Notes under the pieces: generated by a model | The model's input: the letters and a program-made list of their open reading frames with translations, nothing else | Told to the model about the DNA's origin: nothing | The model's database searches: none | Shown here: one piece after another, positions 21,501-34,509 of the stretch | How the letters are laid out: every line of letters starts with the position of its first letter | Position numbering within the stretch: position 1 is the first letter of the stretch | Source of the DNA: Protea cynaroides | Lineage: Eukaryota; Streptophyta; Magnoliopsida; Proteales; Proteaceae | Length of the DNA stretch: 64,000 nucleotides | Direction of reading: 5' to 3' | NCBI GenBank assembly: GCA_028583415.1 | Contig: CM053266.1 | Location: 1,347,816 to 1,411,815 of the forward strand | Position numbers and translations under genes: made by a program

Positions 21501-24500
21501 AAAAATAATGAAGAAGAATCAAGATAAAGAAAAGAAGAAGAAGATGAGAAATGAAGAAGAATAATGTAGAAGACGAATGAGGCACAAAGAAAAAGAATGA
21601 AGAATGAAGAATGAGGAAGAAGAATGAAGAAAAGAATGTGGAAGAAGAACATAGAAGAAGAAGAATGAAGAAGAAGAATATAGAAGAAGCATGAAGAACA
21701 AAGAAGAAGAATATAGAGGAAGACGAAAAAGAAGAAGATGAAAGAGTAGTTGAAAAAAGAAGAATGTAAATGAAAGAAGAAGAATGAAAAAGAAAGAAGA
21801 AGTAGAAGTACAATAAGAAAAAAAAAAGAAGAAGAATAAGAAGAAATTTACTACAAAAAAAAAAGAAAAAAAATGAAGTAGAAGTTCGCGGGCGCACTTC
21901 TGAAGGGTGCGCCGGCACACTTCTTCATCTTTTTCTTTTTTCTTCTTCCACTTCTCCTTTCATCATGTCCTTTTTTCTTTTTCTTCTTCATTCTTCCACT
22001 TTCGTCTTCTTTTACTTTTTTTTTCTTCTTTATTCTTCTTCATTCTTCTTCTCATTCATCTTCTTATTTATCTTCTTCTTCATTCTTCTTCTGTTTTCAA
22101 CCTTTTTGTGATACTATGGGTTACGATCATCTCATGTGTTAGCATCCAAGTTTTATTCTTCTGACAATCTGTGTTGAAGACCCAACTCCTTCTTCTTAGG
22201 ATTAAGATACTCTCTAGCTCAATCGCATTTGGATTCCCTCTGTTTCTAGAAGAAGCGATTGAGCTGGAGTGTAGGGTCTGCAACTCAGATTGTCAGAAGA
22301 ATAAAATATGGATGCTAACAGCACGAGTTGATCATGAACCATATTGTCATAAAATGGTGCCAAATGTGCTCATGCTCTTTGAATGAAAAAGAAGAAGAAG
22401 AAGAGGTGGAAGCAAGAAGAATGAAGAAGTAGAAAGAAGAAGAATGAAGAAGAAAGAGGAAGAGAAAGAAGAAAAATAATGAAGATAAATGACGAAGTAG
22501 AAGAAAAAGATGAATAATCAAGTAGAAGAATGTAAAAAAAGAATGAGGAACAAAGAAGAAGAATGAAAAATGATGGAGAAGAATGAAGAAAATAATGAGA
22601 AAGAATAACATAGAAGAAGAAGAATGAAGAAGAAGAATGTAGAAGAAGCATGAAGAACAAAGAAAAAGAATGAAGAAGAAAAAAAAGAAGATGAAGAATG
22701 TAGTTGAAAGAAGAAAAAAGAAAAAGAAAGAAGAAGAAGAAGAAGAAGAAGAACGAAAAAAATAGAAGAAGATTAAGAAGAAATTTACCACGAAAAAAAA
22801 ATGTAGAAGTTCCCTAGCGCACTTCTTCAACTTCTTCTTCTTCTTTATTCTTCTTCTACTTCTTCTTTCAACATGTCCTTTTTTTCCTTTTCTTCTTCAT
22901 TCTTCTTCTTCCGTCTTCTTTTTCCTTTTTCTTCTTCTTTCTTCTTCTTCATTCATCTTCTTCTTTCTTTGTCTCATTCATCTTCTTATTATTCTTCTTG
23001 TTCATTCTTTATCTGTTTTCCACCTTTTTGAGACACTATGGTTTACGATCATCTCATGTGTTAGCAACCAAGTTTTATTCTTCTGATAATCAGAGTTAAT
23101 GACCAAAATCCTTCTTTTTAGGATTAAGCTACTCTCTAACTCAATCGCATTTGGATTCCCTCTAATTCTAGAAGATGCGATTGAGCTTGAGTGTAGGTTT
23201 TGCAACTCAGATTGTTAGAAGAATAAAATATGGACGCTAACTATATAAGATGATCGTGAACCACAATGTCATAAAATGGTGCAAAATGTTGCTCGTGCTC
23301 TTTGAATGAAAAAGTAGAAGAAGAAGAAGAAGAGGTGGAAACAAGAAGAATGAAGATGAAGAAAGAAGAAGAATGAAGAAGAACGAGGAAGAGAAAGAAG
23401 AAAAATAATGAAGAAGAAGTGAAAAAAAAGAAGAATAAAAAAGAAGAAAAAAAGAAGAAGAATGAAGATGAAGATAAAGAAGAAGAAGTTGATGATTGAA
23501 GAAGAAGATTGTAGGAGAAGAATGAGGAACAAAGAAGGAGAATGAAGAATGAAGAATGAATAAGAAGAATGAAGAAAAGAATGAGAAAGAAGAACATAGA
23601 AGAGAAAGAATGAAGAAGAAGAATGTAGAAGAACCATGAAGAACAAAGAAAAGGAATGGAGAAGAAAAAGTAGAAGATGAAGAAAGTAGTCGAAAGAAGA
23701 AGAATGAAAAAGAAAGAAGAATAAGAAGTAGAAGAAGAATGAAAAAAAAAAAAGAAGAAGAATAAGAACAAATTTACCATAAAAAAATTGTAGAAGTTCA
23801 CTGGCGCACTTCTGAAGGGCACTGGCGCACTTCTTCGTCTTCTTCTTCTTCTTTATTCTTCTTCCACTTCTTCTTTCATCATGTCCATTTTTTCCTCTAC
23901 TTCTTCATTCTTCTTCTTCCATCATCTTTATCCTTTTTCTTCTTCTTTCTTCTTCATCATTCTTCTTCTTTTTTCTTCGTCTCATTCATCTTTTTCTTTT
24001 TCTTCTTGTTCATTCTTCTTTTGTTTTCCACCTTTTTGTGACACTATGGTTTATGATCATCTCATGTATTAGCATCCTAATTTTACTCTTCTAACAATTT
24101 GAGTTGAAGACCCAACTCCTTCTTCTTAGGATTAAGCTACTCTCTAGCTCAATCGCATTTGGATTCCCTCTGTTTCTAAAAGATGCGATTGAGCTTAATT
24201 GTAGGGTCTACAACTGAGATTATCAGAAGAATAAAATATGGATGCTAACTGCTTGATATGATCGAGAACCACAATGTCATAAAATGGGGCGAAATGTGCT
24301 CGTGCTCTTTAAATGAAAAAGAAGAAGAAGAATATGAAGAAGACGAAGAGGAGGAGACAAGAACAATGAAGATGAAGAAAGAAGAAGAATGAAGAAGAAA
24401 GAGGAAGAGAAAGAAGAAAAATAATGAAGAAAAAGGACGAAGAAGAAGAAAGAGAAGAAAAAGAAGAAGAATGAACAAGAAGAAGAAAAAAAAAAAGAAG

Positions 24501-27500
24501 AAGAATCAAGATGAAGAAAAAGTAGAAGAAGATGAAAAATGAAGAAGAAGAATGTTGAAGATGATTGAGGAACAAAGAAGAAGAATAAAGAATGAAGAAT
24601 GAGAAAGAAGAATGAAGAAAATAATATGAAAGAAGAACATTGAGGAAGAAGAATGAAGAAGAAGAATATTGAAGAAGCATAAAGAACAAAGAAAAAGAAT
24701 GAAGACGAAGAAGAAGAAGTTGAAAAAGTAGTTGAAAGACGAAGAATGAAAATGAAAGAAGAAGAATGAGAAAGAAAGAAGAACTAGAAATAGAATAAGA
24801 GCGAAAAAGAAAGAAGAAGAATAAGAAGAAATTTAGTAAAAAAAAAAAAGGAAAAAAAAAAGAAGTAGAAGTTCGCGGGGGCACTTCTGAAGGGTGCGTG
24901 GGCACACTTCTTCTTCTTCTTCTTTATTCTTCTTCCACTTCTTTTTTCATCATGTCCTTTTTTCTTTTTCTTTTTCCTTCTTCTTTTTCTGCCTTATTTT
25001 TCTTTTTTCTTCTTCTTTATTCTTCTTCATTCTTCTTCTTTCTTCTTCTGATTCATCTTCTTATTTTTCTTCTTCTTCATTCTTCTTCTGTTTTCAACCT
25101 TTTTGTGATACTATGGGTTACGATATTCTCAAGTGTTAGCATTCATGTTTTATTGCTCTAAAAATCTGTGTTGAAGACCCAACTCCTTCTTCTTATGATT
25201 AAGATACTCTCTAGCTCAATCGCTTTTGGATTCCCTCTGTTTCTAGAAGATGTGATTGAGCTTAAGTGCAGGGTCTACAACTCATATTATTAGAAGTATA
25301 AAATATGGATGCTAACTGCTTGATATGATCAAGAACCATAATGTCATAAAAGGGTGCAAAATGTGCTCGTGCTCTTTAAATGAAAAAGAAGAAGAGGAAT
25401 AAGAAGAAGACGAAGAGGAGGAGACAAGAATAATGAAGATGAAGAAAGAAGAAGAATGAAGAAGAAAGAGGAAGAGAAAGAAGAAATATAATGAAGAAGA
25501 AAGACGAAGAAGAAGAAAAAGAAGAACAAAAAGAAGAATGAACAAGAAGAAGAAAAAGAAAGAAGAAGAATCAAGATGAAGAAAAAGAAGATGAAGATGA
25601 AAAATAAATAAGAAGAATGTAGAAGAAGAATGAGGAAAAAAGAAGAAGAATAAAGAATGAAGAATGAGAAAGAAGAATGAAGCAAAGAATGTGAAAGAAG
25701 AACCTTGAAGAAGAAGAAAGAAGAAGAAGAATATAGAAGAAGCATGAAGAACAAAGAGAAAGAATGAAGATGAAAAAGTACAAGATGAAAAAGTAGTTGA
25801 AAGAAGAAGAATTAAAATAAAAGAAGAAGAATGAAAAAGAAAGAAGAAGTAGAAGTAGAATAAGAACGAAAAAGAAAGAAGAAGAATAAGAAGAAATTTA
25901 CTACAAAAAAAAAGGAAAAAAAAAAGAAGTAGAAGTTCACGGGCGTACTTCAGAAGGGTGCGCGGGCACACTTCTTCATCTTCTTCTTTATTCTTCTTCC
26001 ACTTCTTCTTTCATCATGTCCTTTTTTCTTTTTCTTCTGCCTTCTTCTTCTTCCGTCTTATTTTTCTTTTTTCTTCTTATTTATTCTTCTTCATTCTTCT
26101 TCTTTCTTTTTCTCATTCATCTTCTTATTTTTCTTCTTCTTCATTCTTCTTCTGTTTTCAACCTTTTTGTGATAATATGGGTTACGATCATCTCTTGTGT
26201 TGGCATCCATGTTTTATTCTTCTTACAATCTGTGTTGAAGACCCAACTACTTCTTCTTAGGATTAAGATACTCTCTATCTCAATCGCATTTGGATTCCCT
26301 CTGTTTCTAGAAGATGCGATTGAGCTTGAGTGTAGGGTCTGCAACTCAGATTGTCAAAAGAATAAAATATGGAAGCTAACTGCATGAGATGATCGTGAAC
26401 TATATTGTCATAAAATGGTGCAAAATGTGCTCATGCTCTTTGAATGAAAAAGAAGAAGAAGAAGAAGATGAAGAAGAAGAAGAAGAAGAAGAAGAAGAAG
26501 AAGAAGAGGTGGAAACAAGAAGAATGAAGATGTATAAAGAAGAAGAATGAAGAAGAAAGAGGAAGAGAAAGAAGAAAAATAATGAAGAAGAAAGACGAAG
26601 TAGATGAAAAAGAAGAAGAATCAAGAAGAAGAATTTGAAGAAGAATGATGAACAAAGAAGAAGAATGAAAAATGATGAAGAAGAATGAAGAAAATAATGA
26701 GAAAGAAGAAGAATGAAGAAGAAGAATGTAGAAGAAGCATGAAGAACGAAGAAAAAGAATGAAGAAGAAAAAGAAGAAGATGAAGAAAGTATTTATAAGA
26801 AGAAGAAAGAAAAAAAAAAGAAAAAGAAAAAGTAGAAAAAGAACGAAAAAAATTTAAGAGGAATAAGAAGAAATTTAGCGCAAAAAACAATGTAGAAGTT
26901 CGCTGGCGCACATGTAAAGTGCGTTGGCGCACATCTTCATCTTCTTCTTCTTCTTTATTCTTCTTCTACTTCTTATTTCATCATGTCCTTTTTTTCGTTT
27001 TCTTCTTCATTCTTCTACTTCTGTCTTCTTTTCCTTTTTCTTCTTCTTTCTTCTTTTTCAGTCTTCTTCTTCTTTCTTCATCTCATTCATCTTCTTATTT
27101 TTCTTCTTGTTCATTCTTCTTCTATTTTCCACCTTTTCGAGACACTATGGTTTACGATCATCTCATGTGTTAGCATCCAACTTTTATTCTTTTGACAATC
27201 TGAGTTGAAGACCCATCTCCTTCTTCTTAGGATTAAGCTACTCTCTAACTCAATCGCATTTGGATTCCCTCTATTTCTAGAAGATGCGATAGAGCTTGGT
27301 TGTAGGTTTCATAACTCATATTGTCAGAAGAATAAAATATGGATGCTAACCGCATGAGATGATCGTGAACCATAATGTCATAAATGGTGCAAAATGTGCT
27401 CGTGCTCTTTGAATGAAAAAGTAGAAGAAGGAGAAGAAGAAGAGGATGAAACAAGAAGAATGAAGATGAAGAAAGAAGAAGAATGAACAAGAAAGAGGAA

Positions 27501-30500
27501 GAGAAAGAAAAAAAATAATGATGAAGAAAGATGAAGAAGAATAAAAAGAAGAAAAAGAAGAAGAATGAAGATGAAGAAAAAGAAGAAGAAGACGATGATT
27601 GAAGAAGAAGATTACAGAAGAAGAATCAGGAACAAAGAAGGAGAATGAAGAATGAAGAATGAAGAAGAAGAATAAAGAAAAGAATGAGAAAGAAGAACAT
27701 AGAAGAAAAAGAATGAAGAAGAAGAATGCAGAAGAACCATGAAGAACAAAGAAAAAGAATGCAGAAGTAAAAGAAGAAGATGAAGAAAGTAGTCAAAAGA
27801 AGAAGAAAGAAAAAGAAAGAAGAATAAGAAGTAGAAGAAGAACGAAAAAAAAGAAGAAGAATAAGACGAAATTTACCACAATAAAAAATTGTGGAAGTTC
27901 ACTGGCGCACTTCTGAAGGGCGCTGGCGCACTTCTTCCTCTTCTTCTTTTTCTTTATTCTTCTTCTACCTCTTCTTCATCATGTCCATTTTTTCCTTTTC
28001 TTCTTCATTCTTCTTCTTCCGTCTTCTTTTTCCTTTTTCTTCTTCTTTCTTCTTCATCATTCTTCTTCTTTTTTCTTCGTCTCATTCATCTTCTTATTTT
28101 TCTTCTTGTTCATTCTTCTTTTGTTTTCCACCTTTTTGTGACACTGTGGTTTACGATCATCTCATGTGTTAGCATCCAAGTTTTATTTTTTTGACAATTT
28201 GAGTTGAAGACCCAACTCCTTCTTCTTAGGATTAAGCTACTCTCTATCTCAATCGCATTTGGATTCCCTCTGTTTCTAGAAGATGCGATTGAGCTTAAGT
28301 GTAGGGTCTACAACTCATATTGTAAGAAGAATAAAATATGGATGCTAACTGCTTGATATGATCGAGAACCATACTGTCATGAAATGGTGCAAAATGTGCT
28401 CGTGCTCTTTAAATGAAAAAGAATAAGAATAATAAGAAGAAGAAGAGGAGGAGGAGACAAGAAGAATGAAGATGAAGAAAAATAATGAAGAAGAAAGACA
28501 AAGAAGAAGAAAAAGAAAAAAGAAAAAGAATGAACAAGATGAAGAAAAAGAAAGAAGAAGAATCAAGATGAAGAAAAAGAAGAAGAAGAAGAAGAAAAAT
28601 GAAGAAGAAGAATGTAGAAGAAGAATGAGAAACAAAGAAGAAGAATGAATAATGAACAATGAGGAGGAAGAATGAAGAAAAGAATGTAAAAGAAGAACAT
28701 AGAAGAAGATGAATGAAGAAGAAGAATATAGAAGAAGCATGAAGAACAAAGAAAAAGAATGAAGACGAAAAAGAACAAGATGAAAAAGTAGTTGAAAAAA
28801 GAAGAATGAAAATGAAAGAAGAAGAATGAAAAATATAAAAGAAGTAGAAGTAGAATAAGAATGAAAAACAAAGAAGAATAATAAGAAGAAATTTACTACA
28901 AAAAAAAAGGAAAAAAATGAAGTAGAAGTACGCGGGCGCACTTTTGAAGGGTGCGCCGGCACACTTATTCATCTTCTTCTTTATTCTTCCTCCACTTCTT
29001 CTTTCATCATCTCCTTTTTTCTTTTTCTTCTTCATTCTTCTTCCGTCTTCTTTTTCTTTTTTCTTCTTCTTTGTTCTTCTTCATTTTTCTTCTTTCTTTT
29101 TCTCGTTCATCTTCTTAGTTTTCTACTTCTTCATTCTTCTTCTGTTTTCAACCTTTTTGTGATACTATGAGATACGATCATCTCATGTGTTAGCATCCAA
29201 GTTTTATTCTTCTGACAATCTGTGTTGAAGATCCAACTCCTTCTTCTTAGGATTAAGCTACTCTAGCTCAATCGCATTTGGAATCCCTCTATTTCTAGAA
29301 GATGCGATTGAGCTTGAGTGTAGGGTCTACAACTCAGATTGTCAGAAGAATAAAATATGAATGCTAACTGCATGAGATGATCGTGAACCATATTGTCATA
29401 AAATTGTGCAAAATGTGCTCATGCTCTTTGAATGAAAAAGAAGAAGAAGAAGAAGAAGATGAGGAGGAAACAAGAAGAATGAAGATGAAGAAAGAAGAAG
29501 AATGAAGATGAACGAGGAAGAGAAAGAAGAAAAATAATGAAGAAAAAAGAAGAAGTAGAAGAAAAAGAAGAAGAATCAGGAAGAAGAATGTAGAAGAAGA
29601 ATGAGGAACAAAGAAGAAGAATGAAAAATGATGTAGAAGAATGAAGAAAATAATGAGAAAGAAGAGCATATATGAAGAAGAATGAAGAAGAGGAATGTAG
29701 AAGAAGCATGAAGAACAAAGAAAAAGAATGAATCAGAAAAAGAAGAAGATGAAGAAAGTAGCTGAAAGAAGAAGAAAGAAAAAGAAAGAAGAAGAAGAAT
29801 GAGAAGAAGAACGAAAAAGAAAGAAGAAGAATAAGAAGAAATTTACCGCAAAAAAAAGAAGTAAAAGTTCGTGGGCGCACTTCTTCATCTTCTTCTTTAT
29901 TCTTCTTCCACCTCTTCTTTCATCATGTCCTTTTTTCTTTTTTTTTCTTCATTCTTCTTCTTCCGTCTTCTTTTTCATTTTTCTTCTTCTTTCTTGTTCT
30001 TCATTCTTCTTCTTCTTTCTTCGTCTCATTCATCTTCTTATTTTTCTTCTTGTTCATTCTTTTTCTGTTTTCTACCTTTTTGTGACACTATGGTTTACGA
30101 TCATTTCATCTGTTCGCATATAAGTTTTTTTCTTTTGACACTTTGAGTTGAAGACCCAACTCCTTCTTCTTAGGATTAAGCTACTCTCTTGCTCAATCGC
30201 ATTTGGATTCCCTTTATTTCTAGAAGATGCGATTGAGCTTGAGTGTAGGGTTTGCAACTCTGATTGTCAGAAGAATAAAATATAGATGCTAACTGCATTA
30301 GATGATCGTGAACCATATTGTCATAAAATTGAGCGAAAAGTTCTTGTTCTCTTTGAATTAAAAGGTAGAAGAAGAATAATAAATCAGAAAGAGGAAAAAG
30401 ATGATGAAGAAGAGGTGGAAAGAAGAAGAATGAATGTGAAGAAAGAAGAAGAATGAAAAAGAAAGTGGAAGAAAAAGTAGAAAAATAATGAAGAAAAGAG

Positions 30501-31776
30501 ATGAAGAAGAAGAAAAGGAAGAAAAAAAAGAAGAATGAAGAAGAAGAAGAAGAAGAAGAACGAAAAGGAAAAAAAAAGAAGAAGAATGAAAAAGAAGAAG
30601 ACGAATGAAGAACAATGAAGAAAAGAATGAAAAAGAAGAAAGAAGAACACAGAAGAATGAAAATGAAGAATGTAGAAGAAGAATGAGGAACAAAGAACAA
30701 GAATGTAGAATGACTGTAGAATGATGATGAAGAATGAAGAGAAGAATGAGAAAGAAGAACATAGAAGAACAAGAATGAAGAAGAAGAATGTAGAAGAAGC
30801 ATAAAGAACCACGAAAAAGAACAAAGAAGAAAAAGAAGAAGAAGAAGAAAGAAAAAAAGAAGAAGAAGAATATGAAGAAATTTACCACAAAAAAAAAAGA
30901 AGAAGTTCGCTGGCGCACTTCTGAAGGGTGCTGGCGCACTTCTGAAGGGCGCTGGAGCACTTCATCATCATCTTCTTCTTCTTTATTCTTCTTCTACTTC
31001 TTCTTTCATCAAGTCCTTTTTTTCCTTTTTCTTCTTCATTCTTCTTCTTCCGTCTTCTTTTTTTTTTTCCTTCTTCTTTATTCTTCTTCATTCTTCTTCT
31101 CCATTCTTCGTTTTCTTTCGTCGTCTCATTCATCTTCTGATTGTTCATTCTTCTTCTATTTTCTGCCTTTTTGTGACACTATGGGTTACGATCATCTCAT
31201 GTGTTGGCATCCAAGTTTTATTCTACTGACAATCTGAGTTGAAGACCCAACTCCTTCTTCTTTGGATTAAGCTACTCTCTAGCTCAATCGCATTTGGATT
31301 CTCTCTATTTTTAGAAGATGCGATTGAGCTTGAGTGTAAGATCTACAACTCAGATTGTCAAAAAAATAAAATATGGATGCTAACGGCATGAGTTGATCGC
31401 GAAGCATAATGTCATAAATTGGTGCAAAATGTGCTCGTGCTCTTTGAATGAAAAAGAAGAAGAAGAAGAAGAAGAAGAAGAAGAAGAAGAAGAAGAAGAA
31501 GAAGAAGAAGAAACAAGAAGAATGAAGATGAAGAAAAAAGAAGAAAGAGGAATAGAAAGAAGAAAAATAATGAAGAGGAATGACGAAGAAGAAGAAAAAG
31601 AAGAAAAAGAAGAAGAATAAAGAAGAAGAAGAAAAAGAAAGAAGATGAATGAAGATGAAGAAAAAGAAGAAGAAGATGAAGATTGAAAAAGTAGAATGTA
31701 AAAGAAGAATGAGGAACAAAGAAGAAGAATGAGGAACAAAGAAGAAGAATGAAGAATGAAGATTGAAAAAAAGAAT

Positions 31777-31870
31777 CCCAATTCTGCCAATGTTTTAACG
31801 TGTCTGGGTGGTGTAGTTGGTTATCATGCTAGTCTCACACACTAGAGGTCTATTTACCCAAAAAAAAAAA
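31777..31870 (+). mobile_element. tRNA-Val/LINE-tail chimeric retroinsert
   Basis: A 94-nt insert in a satellite GAA arm, flanked by a perfect 18-bp duplication (31759-31776 and 31871-31888). It contains a 25-nt unknown leader, then 31802-31850 matching the 5' part of plant tRNA-Val(CAC): acceptor start GTCTGGGTGG, D-arm, and a perfect anticodon stem-loop CTAGT-CTCACAC-ACTAG. The match stops just after the anticodon arm (AGAGGTC), so there is no T-arm or B box and it cannot be a working tRNA gene. It ends TCTATTTACCC plus an A tail. That matches the 3' end of the neighbouring LINE (TCTATTTAACC plus A, 47229-47239) at 10 of 11 positions. It was probably made by LINE machinery with a template switch onto a tRNA. 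Confidence 0.82.
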
Positions 31871-32040
31871 AAGATTGAAAAAAAGAATGAAGAAAAGAAT
31901 GAGAAAGAAGAACATAGAAGAAGAAGAATGAAAAAGAAGAAGAATGTAGAAGAAGAATGAAGAACAAAGAAAAAAAATGAAGACGAAAAAGAAGAAGATG
32001 AAAAAGTAGTTGAATGAAGAAGATTGAAAAAGAAAGAAGA

Positions 32041-32050
32041 AGAATAAGAA
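32041..32050. repeat. LINE target-site duplication, left copy
   Basis: AGAATAAGAA, repeated at 47250-47259 directly after the LINE A tail. It belongs to the conserved satellite segment before the AAATTTACCAC box. Confidence 0.85.
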
Positions 32051-32122
32051 GTGCCCTCCCCTCCCCCCTAAAACCTACCTCGCGGCACCGGTTTCCTTTT
32101 TCCCTACGGCCGGTCTGCTACT

Positions 32123-34011
32123 ATGGCCATTTCTGACTCCCAAATCCCTGATGAAAACCTGGATTTCGAGAAAAACCTTTTAACCCTACTGAAAATTTCG
32201 TTTGATGAACCACCTCGCAACAAACCCTATTCAAACTGTAGACTGAAAGTGTGGAGAGAAAGGAGTAGGGGATAGAGTGACGAAGAAAAGTTCCCTCCTT
32301 TAGTTTCTTCTCCTGCACAAATAAAAAACCTGAATCCTATAACTGTAAAAAACCCATGGTTTATACCCCCTCTTTCTGTAACTAGACATCAAAAAAAGTT
32401 CAATCTCAGGTTCATTCCCCCAGTAAATCGTGCAAACAAGGTCATAGATGTCTGCTCGGAGAGTGTTGTTGCTGGGGAGCTTGCGGTTTCCGACTACACC
32501 CTTGTGGATTTTTTCCTTGGAAAGAAGCCTTCTTTCTCTTTTCTTCGGTCATCTTTGATGCATCAATGGAAGATTTCTGGCTCTGTGGAGTTCCTGCAGC
32601 TTATTATTCATGGCGGCTTTGCCTTCCGTTTTTCTGAGTTATGTGATAGAGATAGTATCTTAGAAGGAAATGTCTTTTTTTGTGGGTGGACAACCAATGT
32701 TTGTTAGGCAGTGGGAGCGAAGCCTTCGTGATGGCGGTATTCTTGGCCTCAAAAAGGTACCTCTGTGGGTGTCTTTTCCAGGGTTACCTCTCCATTTATG
32801 GGGAGAGGAATCCTTAAGTTTGATTTGCTCTGTCCTGGGAAATCCTCTGTACACAGACAACACCACTGCTATGAAGAACCGGTGGTTATTTTCATGAGCC
32901 TGTGTCGAATTTTCAGGTGAGTCCCCTTTGTTAGATTCCATTACCATTGTGAAGTATGACTGGAAACCACCCCCCCCCCCCATTGCCTTACTTGTGGGGT
33001 TTTTCGGCCATCCTTCAAACTCTTGTCTGCTGAAACCCAGTGAAGCAGATTTAAAGAAATCTATGGGAAAAAATCCCACTGAAGTTACTGTGGAAGCTGA
33101 GGATGGTGAAATTTTGGAGGGTTTCTATTCTGATTCGCCGGATATCTCCTCTGGAATGCCTGGTTCTGAAAAAGACTGTGAGCATGCTTGGAGACCTAGG
33201 TGGGCAAAGAAGAAGAGATCCGATGGGCTTAGAAAACATCTCCTGCTCCAAACCTGACCCGAAACCCACCTTCCTCTGCTTGGTCGTACTTCTCTGCCTG
33301 TTGCACATGTGTCGAGCTCACATGTAGCCTCTTCTGTACTGCCTTCCAATCCCAAGGTAAATCTATCAACTTTTTTCCATAAACAGCCTGACTTTTCAAA
33401 TTTTAAATCCTGCTCAAAACCTACCATCTGCTCCCCTAATCCTTTCGCTTGCTTGGGCCAAGAGTGTGAACAGTCTGTGTTCAACTTTGATTCCTCAGAG
33501 CCTGAAAAATCGGACCCCTCCCTAAATACTTCTCTGCTGGCCTACCCCCTTCCCTAGCCGTCTAACCATCCTAATAAGAGACAAAAGAAAAAATAACCTA
33601 TCTATTATAAAACCTACTACTTTTGCTGGAAAGGGGACTATTCTCGAGCCTTCATCTTCTTCTCCTAACCTTATGTTTTCCCTTAGACCTAGTTCCCCTC
33701 CCTTCTCTTCTTCCAAGCCCCCTAAGCTTGATGATGTTCGGAGTTTTACAGCCTCCCGTTGGGTCCCTACTGGATGCCACGACCTCTTCCCGTCCCCCAT
33801 TTTGGCTGTGAATCAGGAGCCGTCTCACGATGAGGCTTTGGTCTGCTGTAAACCTTCATGGGATGATAATGAGCGTGGTTCTGATCTGAAATCTGGTGTA
33901 ACCGATGGTAATAGCATCAAGTTGACAGTGGCTGATAGAGACTTGGCTTTGGGGCCCAACGGGGAGGAGAGAATGGATGAGGATAGCCACGATAGTCCAA
34001 AAATAGTCTGA
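32123..34011 (+). pseudogene. LINE ORF1 (DUF4283-like, CCHC) remnant
   Basis: Starts MAISDSQIPDENLDFEK at the ATG 32123-32125. A TAG at 32273-32275 interrupts the frame, which then reads SDEEKFPPLV onward. The DUF4283-type RNA-binding domain is visible: VDFFLGKKPSFSFLRSSLM, then after a frameshift near 32690 GGQPMFVRQWERSL, KKVPLWVSFPGLPLHLWG and LSLICSVLGNPLYTD. The zinc knuckle at about 32980-33025 is split. CLTC is in one frame and GHPSNSC in another, with a nearby C homopolymer and an extra T as likely causes. The tail ends DEDSHDSPKIV with TGA at 34009-34011, only 4 nt before the ORF2 ATG. ORF1 proteins bind LINE RNA in the particle. Confidence 0.85.
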
Positions 34012-34015
34012 ATCT

Positions 34016-34509
34016 ATGAACATCCTATACTGGAATGTGAGAGGGGTAAATAGCCCTGCAAAGAAGAAGGTCGTGAAGAGGCATCTCAAGAATTTTAAAG
34101 CTGGTTTTTGTTGTCTATCTGAGCCAAAAATGGCAAAAGCAAATATCGATGTGAGTTTGAGTTCTATTATGAAGGGCTGCAAAATCATCTACAATGAAGC
34201 CGAAATTGTCCCCCCTAGGATCATAGTGTGGTGGGATCCATCTTGTTATAGAGTGAAAAAAATAAAAGAAGAAAACCAAGTGATATATTGCAAAGTGACA
34301 ATTGTGAACTCCAATACCAAGTTTATCCTTTCAGCTATCCATGGATCAAACGACCCAATTATCAGAAGTCAGCTGTGGCAGTCATTGGTTAACATTGGAA
34401 ACTCAGTCTCTATCCCATGGACAGTCATTGGGGATTTTAATGTGGTTAGGAACAATGAGGAAAAGAGTGGTGGAAATGGAGTAAATGGGCAGCATACATC
34501 CCCCTTTAG
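34016..34509 (+). pseudogene. LINE ORF2, endonuclease N-terminal half
   Basis: Starts MNILYWNVRGVNSP at 34016, just after ORF1. The apurinic-endonuclease-like fold motifs are readable: the Asn of WNVRG, the Glu of LSEPKM, and GDFNVV with its catalytic Asp/Asn. The frame is open up to codons for SPF and part of the next codon, where the LTR at 34510 begins. The LINE sequence resumes at 44018 in the same frame. The duplication is TTTAG (34505-34509) against TTCAG (44013-44017), one mismatch. The enzyme nicks target DNA to prime reverse transcription. Confidence 0.92.

Larger units (their letters stand above)
11208..32050. repeat. Palindromic ~1 kb GAA/TTC satellite array, left block
   Basis: About 21 tandem monomers, tracked by a marker box (GGTGCAAAATGTGCTC and variants) near 11280, 12300, 13231, 14227, 15238, 16320, 17395, 18416, 19399, 20396, 21291, 22346, 23268, 24276, 25341, 26407, 27376, 28376, 29394, 30319 and 31409. 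Spacing is about 0.9-1.1 kb. Each monomer has a GAA-rich arm, a GC-rich centre (GGCGCACTTC), a TTC-rich arm and a flanking inverted repeat. Two main variants alternate: A (GCATGAGATGATCG, CTTTGAATG), with a subtype A' (AAAAAGTAGAAG), and B (GCTTGATATGATCG, CTTTAAATG). They follow a mainly A-A'-B-B order. The low-complexity reading frames here are composition artefacts. No RNA genes or host genes seen. Confidence 0.95.

Noticed and set aside
31393..31620. Lys/Glu-rich plus-strand ORF
   Set aside because: Translation of a pure GAA run in a satellite arm, not a gene.
31802..31850. A functional tRNA-Val gene
   Set aside because: Only the 5' part to the anticodon arm is present. The T-arm, B box and 3' acceptor strand are missing, and an A tail follows.
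11208..32050. CRISPR-like repeat array
   Set aside because: The units are about 1 kb, diverged along their length, with no short direct repeats and unique spacers, and the context is plant nuclear DNA.
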